Shown: positions 1-10,319 of the stretch, piece after piece
Layout: the number at the start of each line of letters is the position of its first letter
How positions within the stretch are numbered: position 1 is the first letter of the stretch
Assembly (NCBI GenBank): GCA_943737045.1
Contig: CALSFV010000289.1
Span: forward strand, 1-64,000
Direction of reading: 5' to 3'
DNA length: 64,000 bases
Source: Parapristionchus giblindavisi
Taxonomy: Eukaryota; Nematoda; Chromadorea; Rhabditida; Diplogasteridae
The notes under the pieces: generated by a model
What the model was told of the DNA's origin: nothing
Seen by the model: only the letters and a program-made list of their open reading frames with translations
The model's database searches: none
Made by a program: the position numbers and the translations under genes

Positions 1-172
1 GTAGTGTTAATTTTGTGATTGTAAAAGTAGTGGGAAAAGTATCATAGCTTCATAATTGACAAACTCTAATAACGAAATTGCGAAGCTATCCTAATTTTCC
101 AACTACTTTTGCAATCACAAAATTAACACTACTTTTCACTTTTCCATCCACTATTTCAAGATATTAACATCG
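1..172. mobile_element. Hairpin MITE (AGTAGTGTTAATTTTG family), left edge cut by window
   Basis: Two arms read as reverse complements: the left arm carries AGTGTTAATTTTGTGATTG and the right arm CAATCACAAAATTAACACT. A full copy lies at 16808-17012 and a half copy at 31833-31895. No coding capacity is seen, so it is probably a non-autonomous foldback element. Confidence 0.75.
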
Positions 173-1267
173 CATTAGACAAACGCTGTGTAATCTCAGC
201 GTAGATGCCAAGCTGTCATTTATGACAATACCTATGCCACTAAGTATTGATGCTTTTTTGTTTGCGATCATTCAAAACTTTCATGTTTTGAAGTGTTATT
301 AGTGACTAATAACACTTCAAAACATGAATAATTAATTAGTCCGACTAATTGGAATGATGAATTCTCGATCGGTTGAGTAAAAAAGTCATGTCGAAAAAAA
401 GTAAAATTGGGTGGATTTTTCTACAGTACTGTATGCATGTAGCTAGATGTAAACTGTCACAAGCAGGATACAAACCATATATTGGTCATGAGAGGAGCAC
501 AAATGATATTATGTTTCACTCGTATTTTCTAATTGTTTCTCGTTGCGCTCTCGGGCGTAGATAAAATATATATATATATATATATAATTTCTCTTCTTTC
601 TGGTATAGTTTCTAGATAGAAAGTAGTTGTCATCATTCGTTCTCCCAATACTTCTAATGCAGTGTTCAGAACTTGGAAAATGCACGAAAAAGCGGAAAAT
701 GCTGTTCAGAAGTTCAGGCGGAAAAAGCTCAGAAAATGGTCATTTCCGATGATTTTAAGCAAGTTTTACTGGGTTTTTAGTTGAATATCCACGTTTACGA
801 GCTACAAACAGCGTTGCGAACGCATTTATTGATGATTTTTACAAGTTCTGAACACCGCATAACAAGCCTGGTGTGTTTTGTACTATTACTTCGCATTGAA
901 AGACGACTAGGAATTAGAGATTATAAGTAATGCCTTTTGAAATAGTGTTTGCCTTATCATAAAGAGTATATTTACATTGTAAATTTACTAATTTTCTCAC
1001 GATCCTCATGTGTCATCGGGTCTTGCACGAAGGAAGATCCTCATTCACCCATTGCCAATTGTATAGATCCCTTAATATCGATCCTCACACAGAAAAAATA
1101 AGTGTTATCCACGTACCATAGGATCTGAGAAGTGTTATATTTAACAGTTTTTGAGCTCAAAAAGTGTAAAATATAACACATCTCATGTCTCATTTTCGAT
1201 GGATAACACTTATTTCACTGTGTGCTTTGATGGTCGCTCTACATAGTTGTCTAGGATCAGCGTAATC
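173..1267. other. Spacer upstream of receptor gene A
   Basis: No gene recognised. It holds a near-perfect palindrome at 281-326 (CATGTTTTGAAGTG arms), an AT dinucleotide run at 564-586, and a MITE at 1085-1223. The stretch 497-585 reappears in reverse at about 36945-37010, so it is a dispersed repeat. From about 930 onward the sequence is nearly identical to the upstream region of gene B. Confidence 0.6.
1085..1223. mobile_element. MITE with CACACAG termini, copy upstream of gene A
   Basis: The ends are inverted repeats (CACACAG...AAGTGTTATCCA and TGGATAACACTT...TGTGTG), and the inner part is also palindromic around AAATATAACAC. The same element sits at 6604-6741 upstream of gene B because it was carried in the duplication. 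Confidence 0.7.
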
Positions 1268-4200
1268 ATGAAGTTAAATACGACAGCTGCATCGGATTCT
1301 GCTTTGCATTTGGCCTACGTGGAGTGGAACTATCCCTATTTATATGCGACTGGATTGTTCGAGAAGAAGGTCGGATTTCTCTCAGATATCTGGCATTTCT
1401 TCTACCCAAATGTGGAGTACGTTCAGTATCCTTTCGGTGGGTTGTAAGGTTGAAGGTTTGATTACACGATCTATCACTTTTTCTTATAAAGATACACCCG
1501 AGCTAATTTGAATCTCACCGCTCTCGCAATAGTCTCTCGCTCTCTTTGTTTACGATAGAGGCCAGAGCGGAGAGTAAAATTGGGTCGGCTGCGCCCCAAC
1601 ATTCGCACTATTCTTATTCTTATTCTCATTCTTATTCTTATTCTACTCACTACTTACTACTTATTCTACTTTGCGCTATTTTCAGATTCATCGTCGCTTC
1701 CGCAGTGTATTGGAATTCTGAGTCCCGTCGAGCGTGGAATTGTTCTAACTGCCGCTGGTGCCACAACTCCAAATCAATTAAGATCCAAGCTCTTCAGAAT
1801 CAGTCTGCCAGTGTACTACACGTCGGTAAGCTAATTGTATACTCACACAGAAAAAAGTGTAAACCACAACACAATTTATTCGTCATTTTTATCATCTTTT
1901 CATTTTTCATGTTTATATTTATTATAGCATGTGTCATTTTTATCGCAAAAAGTGGTAAATATAACACTTCTTAGGTCGTATGTACATATTGTGGATTGCT
2001 CTTTTTCCTCTGTGTGCTTAAGGTTTATTTAATATCTTGGAATGGAATAACTTCAGTTTGATTTCTACGAGGCAGCTCACGGACAAGTGCACACGACGGA
2101 GCTTGTTTTCTTCACAGTTTTCTCGATTTCAACTCTAATACTTCTCATTTCACTCGAATTAATAGCGTATTTCATTGGTTTTCTGATTTCGTCATTGAAG
2201 AAGATAAACGATGAACGGAAAGTTGAACGTGAGTGAGCCTTTTAAAGTGAAAACCCTGGGATAATTTGAAACTCTCCGCTCTGGCCACACTCTCTCGCTT
2301 TCTTTGTCTTTGAGAGATATTTTCCAATGCGGAGAGTAATATTAGCACGGGATATGCCTTTAAGTATGAAAAAGAGGCACTACTTCAGAATAAGCAAGTC
2401 CAAAAAGATATGAAAACTGAAATAAACACAAAGGAAAGGACGTTTATATTATAGAATTACAAAAGTTTTGCACACACCGCGCCAACGACTTTAGTAAACT
2501 TCTCCACCGTTGAGAAAAACGCACTCCAGATTTTCGGAAGGTTTTTTCGAACGTTTTTTCAATACATATAATTTTATTTTTATTGAAAGTCCTGTGAAAT
2601 GATGAGGAAACGCCATAAAATTCGATAAAATAAGAGAAAAGGTATGTCGCGCGAAGAAGTGGGCGGAGTCTGAGTAATCTGAGTAAAGAGCGGAATTTGT
2701 ATTGTTCGGACAGTTTTAATTCTATAATATTAGACAATTATACTATTATTTTGGGCTGGTACCCTATTCTGAAGTAGTGCCGAAAAAAGGGCAAAGATAA
2801 CCGCCGATCGAAATTATCAGGTTACGCTGCAGCAGAAATCATTTCTGTCTTGTCAAAGGTTTTTTATATGTGTGGAATCACGATCGCCGTCTACTATCAC
2901 AATGCCGGTTTCAAGGGGAATTCAGTGATTTACACCACTGGAAAAGTCACGTGAGTACAAACTAGATCACGATCCTACAGTTACGAAATATGTCGGATGA
3001 GAACCGTAGAACGTGAACCAACTGGATGAGAACTATTTGCATGAGAGAGATGCGCTAATGTATAGGCAAAGTACGCAAATAGTTCTCATCGGCTCGGTTC
3101 TCATTCCACGGTTCTCATACAATCTAGTGCAATTACGACAAAAGCGTGCATAGATAATAATTCAAATGATTCAGGACATTTTCCGAGATGATAGATGGAT
3201 TCAATGCCGGTACACTGTCACTTGTGTCCACATCTGCATCTTCATTTGATTCAGTCAAAGTAAGTTATCAAATGCAATCCAAGCAGTACCATAAATAATA
3301 AAATTTGGATATCGCCATGCTCTAATAAATTCCAGTATTGGTATCTATCAAGGATAGCAAACCGTTTGCCGAATAATGTGACGTATCAAGCGTAGGGGGA
3401 ATCTTTGCCGAAGATCCTCTCCCTACGCTTGTGGCGTCACGTTAGTCGGCAAACGGTTTGCGACCCTATAGAAATTTTAGAAATTTGAAAAAAATCTTTC
3501 TGATAATCGTACCATTCTCAGAAACGTGCTCTACAAGGAGACATTAACACTCCATTTCTAGTGGAGACCGATCAAGTTGCTATCATGCAGATGTTATGTG
3601 ATAATCCGAAATTGATAGTCATGGTGGAGAGAAATGCGATATCCGCCATGGGTCTGGCTGATAGGCCGTGTAAAGTGAACAAGTAAGCGAATTTTAGTAC
3701 AAATTTAATGTAAACATAGGGCAAATGATCTTATAGTTAGAGATAATTTGTCAAACTGATCTACTACAAGGATAGTACTCCCTCACGAGAGTGATAATTC
3801 ACCGGCCTAGCAGTGATCTCCAGGACTTCGTGTGCCATGAATTGCGATATTTTCCTTTACCTTTAAATAAGGGGACCCACGAGTTTTTTCGTGACTAAAC
3901 TGGCCAGGCAGAACTATAGATCTCATCTTCATGTATCCAAAAACAATTTTCTCTAAAATTATAGGTGAACTGGAATACCGTAATCCAAACTCAAAGCTCG
4001 TTATTACCCCAAGAAATCCTCAGAAAACGCGCGTAATTTCAAATATGAAATTTCAAATTGAAAATTGCAAACGGAAATCGAACCCGCGTGGCGCGGTTAC
4101 GAGCGCCTACTACTAACCACTGAGCTACACGCTCTACGCGCTACATCTCTAAATTCTAATAGAGAATAGAGTGCCACTTCCTACCTCCCATATTAGCCAT

Positions 4201-5142
4201 GACAATAGCGCACCCTAAAACTCCTGGTCCCCCTTCTTTAAGCTTACTATAGTAATGAATACTGGAGTAGGATATCGGAGTTAGATCAAATATGAGAGAA
4301 CACTAATTGCAACATCTTCTAGGAGATTCATCAAGAAAATTCAATGATTCATAATTTTCTTTCATTGCAGAATCAAAGTCCCGCCAAACATATCAGGGTT
4401 AGAGGTGTTTGGCGAGCGAATGATGCAAAACTACTTTCTATCGAGAAATCATACCAGTCGAAGAAGTGTGAAGAAAATCAACGATGTTCTTCTCAAGATC
4501 TTTCCGCAAGATATGGTTTGTAGTATCATGTTTTTGAAGGTTTAATGGCCGCGAATTCAAATTTCGAGTTTTCGTTTTCGAGTTTCAGGGTGGTTTTTTC
4601 AAAGCTTCGAAATTCGCCGATTTCCAGTTTCCTCCATTTTTAAAGAGTCATAAATAGAACTATATATAACATAGTCATACACATATGTGGGTGTGAGACT
4701 GCAAACTATCAGAAAGTGATGTAAGAGGAAGCATACTTCACTGCTCGTATAGACCAGGAAACAAAGCAATATGATATTCCTAACTTTTGTGAATTCTTAG
4801 ATCGAAGGGTTTTGGACTCGACGATATGGCAAATCTCCAAAATACTCTCCCGATAATGTCGAGGTCGATAATTCCTTCAAACCAATGAAGTGAGTGATTT
4901 TCCCCAACTACCTTTATATATTTATTGACGCCACGAATGTCTTGTTAGAGTTTGGCAGTCAAGAAAGTCTATGAAAGTCTAGTGATAGGTAAAACTTTTC
5001 CAGTTTACGTCGTCTCCAACTTCTCTTCTACTTCACTGTGCCAGGAATTATCCTATCTGTATTCATGCTTCTAGTTGAACTCCACATATGCGGTTCATGC
5101 GTTGATCCACTTTTCCGATCGTTTATTAAAGCCAACGAGTAA
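1268..5142 (+). CDS. Ionotropic-glutamate-receptor-like protein, copy A (9 exons)
   Basis: Exons 1268-1436, 1686-1825, 2057-2228, 2821-2950, 3175-3259, 3522-3682, 4371-4515, 4801-4889 and 5004-5142 join in frame to 409 residues. The S1 ligand-binding half is in exons 1-2 (LHLAYVEWNYPYLY; QLRSKLFRISLPVYY, where the family's ligand-contacting Arg would be). Membrane segment M1 is in exon 3 (about residues 116-150), an M3-like segment in exon 4, the S2 half in exons 5-8 and M4 in exon 9 (FYFTVPGIILSVFMLLVEL). There is no amino-terminal domain and no SYTANLAAF-like M3 motif, so it resembles ionotropic receptors (IRs) or solute-binding-3 receptors more than classical synaptic receptors. A chemosensory or ligand-gated channel role is inferred. 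I see no signal peptide, so an upstream exon may be missing. Confidence 0.8.
1488..1599. mobile_element. Palindromic MITE, CTCTCGC family, in intron 1 of gene A
   Basis: Arms carry CACCGCTCTCGCAATAG and its partner CCAGAGCGGAGAG around an AGTCTCTCGCTCTCTTTG core. Ends resemble the family consensus AAGGCACACC...GGTGTGCCTTT. It belongs to the commonest small element in the window. Confidence 0.75.
1842..2019. mobile_element. CACACAG-ended MITE in intron 2 of gene A
   Basis: It starts CTCACACAGAAAAAAGTG and ends CCTCTGTGTGC, with AATATAACACTTCTTA inside the right arm. It is related to the element at 1085-1223. The paralogous copy is 7360-7537. Confidence 0.6.
2237..2366. mobile_element. Palindromic MITE, CTCTCGC family, in intron 3 of gene A
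   Basis: GAAACTCTCCGCTCTGGCC faces CCAATGCGGAGAGTAATATT, with the usual CTCTCGCTTTCTTTG core. It is absent from the matching 67-bp intron of gene B. Confidence 0.75.
2376..2783. mobile_element. TIR element (GCACTACTTCAGAA) carrying a nested MITE
   Basis: The left end GGCACTACTTCAGAATA is matched by TATTCTGAAGTAGTGCC at the right end. A second, different element (2446-2737) is inserted inside it. A shorter family member is at 30712-30849. Confidence 0.75.
2446..2737. mobile_element. About 290-bp MITE with ATTATAGAATTA termini
   Basis: The termini ATTATAGAATTA and TTAATTCTATAAT are inverted repeats. Related copies lie at 28634-28938 and, in the opposite orientation, 32108-32396. Open frames inside all three are by-products of the repeat and do not agree between copies. 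Confidence 0.8.
2987..3123. mobile_element. Palindromic element in intron 4 of gene A
   Basis: GATGAGAACCGTAGAACGTG and GATGAGAACTATTTGC on the left face GCAAATAGTTCTCATC and CCACGGTTCTCAT on the right. The corresponding intron of gene B lacks it. Confidence 0.7.
3352..3469. mobile_element. Palindromic element in intron 5 of gene A
   Basis: GCAAACCGTTTGCCGA on the left is the reverse complement of TCGGCAAACGGTTTGC on the right, with an inner pair around AAGCGTAGGGGGA and CCTACGCTT. It is absent from the gene B intron. Confidence 0.75.
3790..3872 (+). mobile_element. Degenerate LINE-type 3' tail in intron 6 of gene A
   Basis: It contains CCTAGCAGTGATC and CAGGACTTCGTGTGCC, then a CTTTACCTTTA run. 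The same order ends the LINE fragment at 24719-25108, so this is read as a short 5'-truncated insertion. Confidence 0.5.
4066..4136 (-). pseudogene. tRNA-like relic or tRNA-derived SINE head
   Basis: On the minus strand an A-box-like TAGCTCAGTGGTTAG is followed at normal spacing by a B-box-like GGGTTCGATTTCC and a strong anticodon-type stem (GGCGC/GCGCC). The anticodon loop has eight bases, and the acceptor and T stems pair poorly, so a functional tRNA is unlikely. It sits in intron 6 of gene A. Confidence 0.55.
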
Positions 5143-5538
5143 TAATATTTGTATAATAATAATCATGATCAAATCATATTTGCAAATTCTATTTACCATA
5201 TTTGTTTCCATAGATATTATTATATATTGGACAAAGCTCGAAATCGAAACTGTTGAAGTGGACAGAAAGGACATGATAAGAACTTGTTGAAACATATTTA
5301 TCACTCGTGTCACTGAAGAAAATGAAGATATCGAAAAAAAGCTCGAGCTACGATGTTATGGACCCTATAGACTACCAAAAAAATACCTCTCCTCATTTTC
5401 GAGTTTTTCAATGTACCACCGTTTATTCGAACCTTACGCGAGACACGTGTTATGATGTAGGAAAAATATTAAGAAATAAAGAACTTGAAATTTTCTATTC
5501 AACCAAAATAATGTTGCAAGTATATTTTAACATTTTCG

Positions 5539-5830
5539 CGCAACTGTTTATATTTTTGTCGACTGTATCTGGTTTAAAAATACTCTGGAAATTTCTCCCC
5601 GCGGGGCACCCTGTCTAAGCCCTCTACCCCGCGGGGCACCCTGCCTTTAGTTTCCTCGCGGGGCACCCTGCTGCTCACCCCGCGGGGCACCCTGTCTAAA
5701 CAAGCCACCCCGCGGGGCACCCTGTCATTTCAGAGACTCAACAAGCTGCCCCGCAGGGTGCCCTGCAGGGTGCCCCGCGGGGAAAAATTTCCAGAGTATT
5801 ATGACGATATTCAGTCGATACATTTTCTCA
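5539..5830. repeat. GC-rich minisatellite enclosed by inverted ends
   Basis: Outer inverted ends read AATACTCTGGAAATTTCTC and AAAATTTCCAGAGTATT. Between them, CCCGCGGGGCACCCTG recurs about five times directly at uneven 25-40-bp intervals, then twice in inverted form (CAGGGTGCCCTGCAGGGTG). Each copy contains the self-complementary CCCCGCGGGG. Confidence 0.8.
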
Positions 5831-5954
5831 CGCAATGCTCACCTCACTGCAAGGGGATATTGTTATTACTACATCTAGGGTTTCTTATTATCGAAACACA
5901 AACGAAACACAAAGCAGTATTATTATTAATGATAATTTATTCATACAAAGGAGA

Positions 5955-5977
5955 GACTCAAGAGAGAGTGAGAGAAA

Positions 5978-6057
<80 letters not shown>
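5955..6057. repeat. (GA)n microsatellite
   Basis: About 100 bp of near-pure GA dinucleotides. Arg-Glu and Leu-Ser open frames here are artefacts of the repeat. Confidence 0.95.
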
Positions 6058-6059
<2 letters not shown>

Positions 6060-6603
6060 ACAGCATTTCGATAGCGGTCATGGTGCAAGAGAGAAAGGGT
6101 AGAGCGAAAAAAAGAGAGAGTATGCAAAAGTGAGAGACCACAGACTATGAGAGTACATCATGATGCAGTCTTTGGCATTTTACCAAATTTTCTACGCGCG
6201 CTCTCTATGTGTTAGAGAAACGCTGTTATAATCTCACGTAGATGTAGATGACCAGCTGTATTTTTATGGCAATAGTTATGCCAGTAAGTATTTTTTTTGT
6301 TTGCTCACATTCAAAACTTTCATGTTTTGTATAGTTTCAAGATAAAAAGTAGTTTGCCATCAATCGTTCGCCAAATACTTCTAAGCCTGGCGTGTTTTGG
6401 ACTAATAATCTGCAATGAAAGATGACTGTGAATTAAAGATCATCAGTAACGCCTTTTGAAATAGTGTTTGCCTTATCATAAAGAGTATATTTACATTGTA
6501 AATTTATAAATTTTCTCACGATCCTCATGTGTCATCGGGTCTCGCACGAAGGAAGATCCTCATTCACCCATTGCCAATTGTATAGATCCCTTAATATCGA
6601 TCC

Positions 6604-6741
6604 TCACACAGAACAAATAAGTGTTATCCACGTACCATAGGATCTGAGAAGTGCTATATTTAACAGTTTTTGAGCGCAAAAGTGTAAAATATAACACTTC
6701 TCATGTTTCATTTTCGATGGATAACACTTATTTCACTGTGT
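6604..6741. mobile_element. CACACAG-ended MITE, copy upstream of gene B
   Basis: Duplicate of the element at 1085-1223, differing by a few bases. Confidence 0.7.
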
Positions 6742-6785
6742 GCTTTGATGGTCGCTCTACATAGTTGTCAAGGATCAGCGTAATC

Positions 6786-9431
6786 ATGAAGTTAAATACG
6801 ACAGCTGCATCGGATTCTACTTTGCATTTGGCCTACGTGGAGTGGAACTATCCCTATTTATATGCGACTGGATTGTTCGAGAAGAAGGTCGGATTTCTCT
6901 CAGATATCTGGCATTTCTTCTACCCAAATGTGGAGTACGTTCAGTATCCTTTCGGTGGGTTGTAAGGTTGAAGGTTTGATTACACGATCTATCACTTTTT
7001 CTTATAAAGATACACCCGAGCTAATTTGAATCTCACCGCTCTCGCAATAGTCTCTCGCTCTCTTTGTTTACGATAGAGGCCAGAGCGGAGAGTAAAATTG
7101 GGTCGGCTGCGCCCCAACATTCGCACTATTCTTATTCTTATTCTCATTCTTATTCTTATTCTACTCACTACTTACTACTTATTCTACTTTGCGCTATTTT
7201 CAGATTCATCGTCGCTTCCGCAGTGTATTGGAATTCTGAGTCCCGTCGAGCGTGGAATTGTTCTAACTGCCGCTGGTGCCACAACTCCAAATCAATTAAG
7301 ATCCAAGCTCTTCAGAATCAGTCTGCCAGTGTACTACACGTCGGTAAGCTAATTGTATACTCACACAGAAAAAAGTGTAAACCACAACACAATTTATTCG
7401 TCATTTTTATCATCTTTTCATTTTTCATGTTTATATTTATTATAGCATGTGTCATTTTTATCGCAAAAAGTGGTAAATATAACACTTCTTAGGTCGTATG
7501 TACATATTGTGGATTGCTCTTTTTCCTCTGTGTGCTTAAGGTTTATTTAATATCTTGGAATGGAATAACTTCAGTTTGATTTCTACGAGGCAGCTCACGG
7601 ACAAGTGCACACGACGGAGCTTGTTTTCTTCACAGTTTTCTCGATTTCAACTCTAATACTTCTCATTTCACTCGAATTAATAGCCTATTTCATTGGTTTT
7701 CTGATTTCGTCATTGAAAAAGATAAACGATGAACGAAAAGTTGAACGTGAGTGAAGGTTTTAAGCCAATAAAAGATAATCGCAATCGAGAAAATTTTTTT
7801 TTAAAATTCTCAGGTCACCCTGCAGCGGAATTCATATCAGCCTTGTCGAGAGTGTTCTTTGCGTTTGGAATCACGATAGCCGTCTACTATTATTTAGCCG
7901 GATTCAAGGGTAACACAGTCAAGTTTGCAACTGAAACTGTCATGTTAGTGAGCAAATAATCTAAAATCATTATTATCAATATATCAGGACGTTTTCCGAA
8001 ATGATAGATGGATTCCATGCAGGTACACTGTCTCTAGTGTCCACATCTGCATCTTCATTCGACTCAGTCAAAGTGAGCTTAGACCAAAAACAATGATTTG
8101 AACGAAATTGAATGGTGGGAAAACTAATTATAAAATGATAACATTGAAATATGGTTCAGGAAGCCTCATTCATTTAATTTGGTCATATTTGTTCTAAAAT
8201 TTGTATTTTTAGAGACGTGCTCTACAAGGAGACAGGAACACTCCATTCCTAGTGGAAACTGATCCCAGTGTTATCATGCAGATGTTGTGTGATAATAGTA
8301 AATTGATAGCCATGGTGGAGAGAAATGCGATATCTGCCATGGGTCTGGCTGATAGGCCATGTAAATTGAATCAGTAAGTATATTTTTAAAATCAATTGAG
8401 CGAAATGTTTGCTGATTGCAACAATATGAAATAATCCTTTTATGAACTTGATCAATCGTAGTAGTTTTATTACAGAATCAAAGTTCCTCCTAACACCCCT
8501 GGTCTAGAGGTGTTCGGGAAACTGACCATGCAAAACTACTTTTTCTCGAGAAATTTCACAAGTCGGAAGAGTGTAAAGACAATCAACGATGTTCTCCTTA
8601 AGATCTTCAATCAAGATATGGTTCGTATGATTCATACGTATTCCTAGCCAGCACAAGCTATCATGCTAGCTATGTTACCATAAGCTTATCATTACGATTA
8701 CAGCTTATGGCTAGAAAATTTGCTATGACGAAATCATCGTTCGTAGAACTTTCTGTTTGATCTAGGGGGTGTAAGACAGATGCACACAGAGTAAAAGTAT
8801 TTTATTTAACACCACCTACACAGAGCATATTACCTATGGTGTGCTATATTTAACACTCTATAGCTATTATTGATTCTGCTGAAGTTTTATTTTTCACTTT
8901 TTCACTATGTGTGTAGAAAATAGAATAAAGGAGCCATATCTTAAAATTAGATGTGCGAACAATTTTCCAATATGATTCTCACCAAATTATAGATCGAAGG
9001 TTTTTGGACTCGACGATACGGCAAATCTGCGAGATACTCGCCCGACAACGTAGATGTTGATACTTCATTCAAACCAATGGAGTGAGTGGACTTTTTCAGT
9101 AAACCGTTACTCACTTTCCTAAAATAGGCTAATGTAAACATAGGTAGTGCGTTTCTACACTATGATAAAGCAGGAAGTTTAAAGGCACACCTGAGCTAAT
9201 TTTAATTACCACTTTGGCAACGCTCACTCGTAGAGAAATAAACCGAGAGAGCATTACCTGAGTGGACAGTTTCAACTTCGATGCCCCTTTAAGTACTCAT
9301 TTAGTCTTCACCGTATCCAACTTCTCTTCTACTTCACTATACCGGGAATCATTCTTTCTCTACATATGCTTCTATTTGAATTACATGTATTCGGTGCTTG
9401 GGTTGATCACATTTTCCGGTTGTTCATTTGA
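6786..9431 (+). CDS. Ionotropic-glutamate-receptor-like protein, copy B (9 exons)
   Basis: Exons 6786-6954, 7204-7343, 7575-7746, 7814-7943, 7988-8072, 8213-8373, 8476-8620, 8993-9081 and 9305-9431 join in frame to 405 residues. Exon lengths equal those of copy A except the last, which ends 12 bp earlier at TGA. Exons 1-3 encode nearly the same protein as copy A. Exons 4-9 keep the architecture but differ by many substitutions, for example RVFFAFGITIAVYYYLAGF against KVFYMCGITIAVYYHNAGF in the M3-like segment. All splice phases agree, so the gene looks intact. Several introns are compact (about 45-140 bp) where copy A carries inserted elements. Function is inferred as for copy A. Confidence 0.8.
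7006..7117. mobile_element. Palindromic MITE, CTCTCGC family, in intron 1 of gene B
   Basis: Paralogous to the insertion at 1488-1599, at a constant offset of 5518 bp. Confidence 0.75.
7360..7537. mobile_element. CACACAG-ended MITE in intron 2 of gene B
   Basis: Paralogous to 1842-2019, virtually unchanged. Confidence 0.6.
8787..8915. mobile_element. CACACAG-ended MITE in intron 7 of gene B
   Basis: It starts CACACAGAGTAAAAG and ends TTTTTCACTATGTGTG, with TATTTAACAC near both ends. Gene A has no counterpart here, so this insertion is private to copy B. Confidence 0.65.
9177..9293. mobile_element. Palindromic MITE, CTCTCGC family, in intron 8 of gene B
   Basis: It begins TTTAAAGGCACACCTGAGC and ends GATGCCCCTTTAAG, with inner arms that are more degraded than in other copies. 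It ends just before the final exon's acceptor. Confidence 0.65.
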
Positions 9432-10084
9432 GAAAACGATTTAATGACACTATTTTTATAATAACTAAAATATCTCCAAGATATCACATTTGATTTTTAA
9501 TCGTCACTAAAGCATCGTCAGGATAGTTTCCCAGAAACTGTAGAGGTCGAACTCAATAATATGTGATAAAAATTTCGAGAAATCAATTTTTTTGACTCAT
9601 AAAGTGCTACTTTTCATAATGTTCACGGAGTCCATGCAAATGTCGACTAAAAGCGTTATAATTTTTATGATCAATTTTCCCTCGCAATGTTTACACGAGG
9701 GGGTGTTGCCTACTACTACTCGTCCATTCGAGCAACAAAAAACCACAAATATTTGTTTGAATTGTCTCCATGAGGAAATGCTTCTTGCAGTTCTTTACGC
9801 GATAAAGTACCATATCGCGGCCGTGATCATAATGCACTATGGCAAATTTTACTAAGACAAACGGAAACAAATAATACGAAATCGAGTTTTATCACAGAGC
9901 GAATATATTGATCGAGTAGATTTACATATGATCTCTTCAATAACGACGCCTGCATGAGGTGATGTTCTGAAAATGCCAACCTGATTTTTACCAATTTGAT
10001 TATGCTTATTCTTATGACATCTTATTAAATGTTGAACAATATTGGACACTACTAAATATGCTCGAGTCATCATTAGCTATCAAG
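9432..10084. other. Spacer between gene B and a LINE-type tail
   Basis: No gene, RNA or repeat recognised. Short open frames at 9592-9855 (plus) and 9852-10073 (minus) show no domain or splice support. Confidence 0.5.
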
Positions 10085-10168
10085 TTATATATAGGTAAAG
10101 GTAAAGGTACAACCCGTTATTCAAGGCACATGAAGTCCTGCCACTTACACTGACAAGTCATATAACAG
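10085..10168 (-). mobile_element. LINE-type 3' tail, minus orientation
   Basis: Read on the minus strand it holds AGGACTTCATGTGCCTTG, AATAACGGGTTGTACC and a CTTTACC run, as at the end of 24719-25108. Confidence 0.6.
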
Positions 10169-10319
10169 TGTTGAAATCGCTTACACTAATAGCCTTCGTG
10201 AACTCTCCCTTCTCCATGTTCCACTTTGCTCGTTTCTTCGCTTTGACTACACGGTCGATATGGCGTCTGATATTGTTGTTTGTAGTTTGTAGTTTGTCAT
10301 TTGTAGTTTGTAGTTTGCA

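Larger units (their letters stand above)
5143..6603. other. Spacer between receptor genes A and B
   Basis: No gene is recognised. It contains the GC-rich inverted element at 5539-5830 and a long GA run at 5955-6057. A 103-codon open frame at 5307-5618 runs into the repeat element and shows no recognisable domain. Confidence 0.5.

Noticed and set aside
1546..1974. 142-codon frame present in both receptor genes (second copy 7064-7492)
   Set aside because: It overlaps intron 1 MITE, exon 2 in the wrong frame and intron 2. It is shared only because the region is duplicated.
5758..6127. Arg-Glu and Ser-Leu repeat proteins, and the similar ones at 18140-18421
   Set aside because: They are translations of GA-rich simple repeats on both strands.
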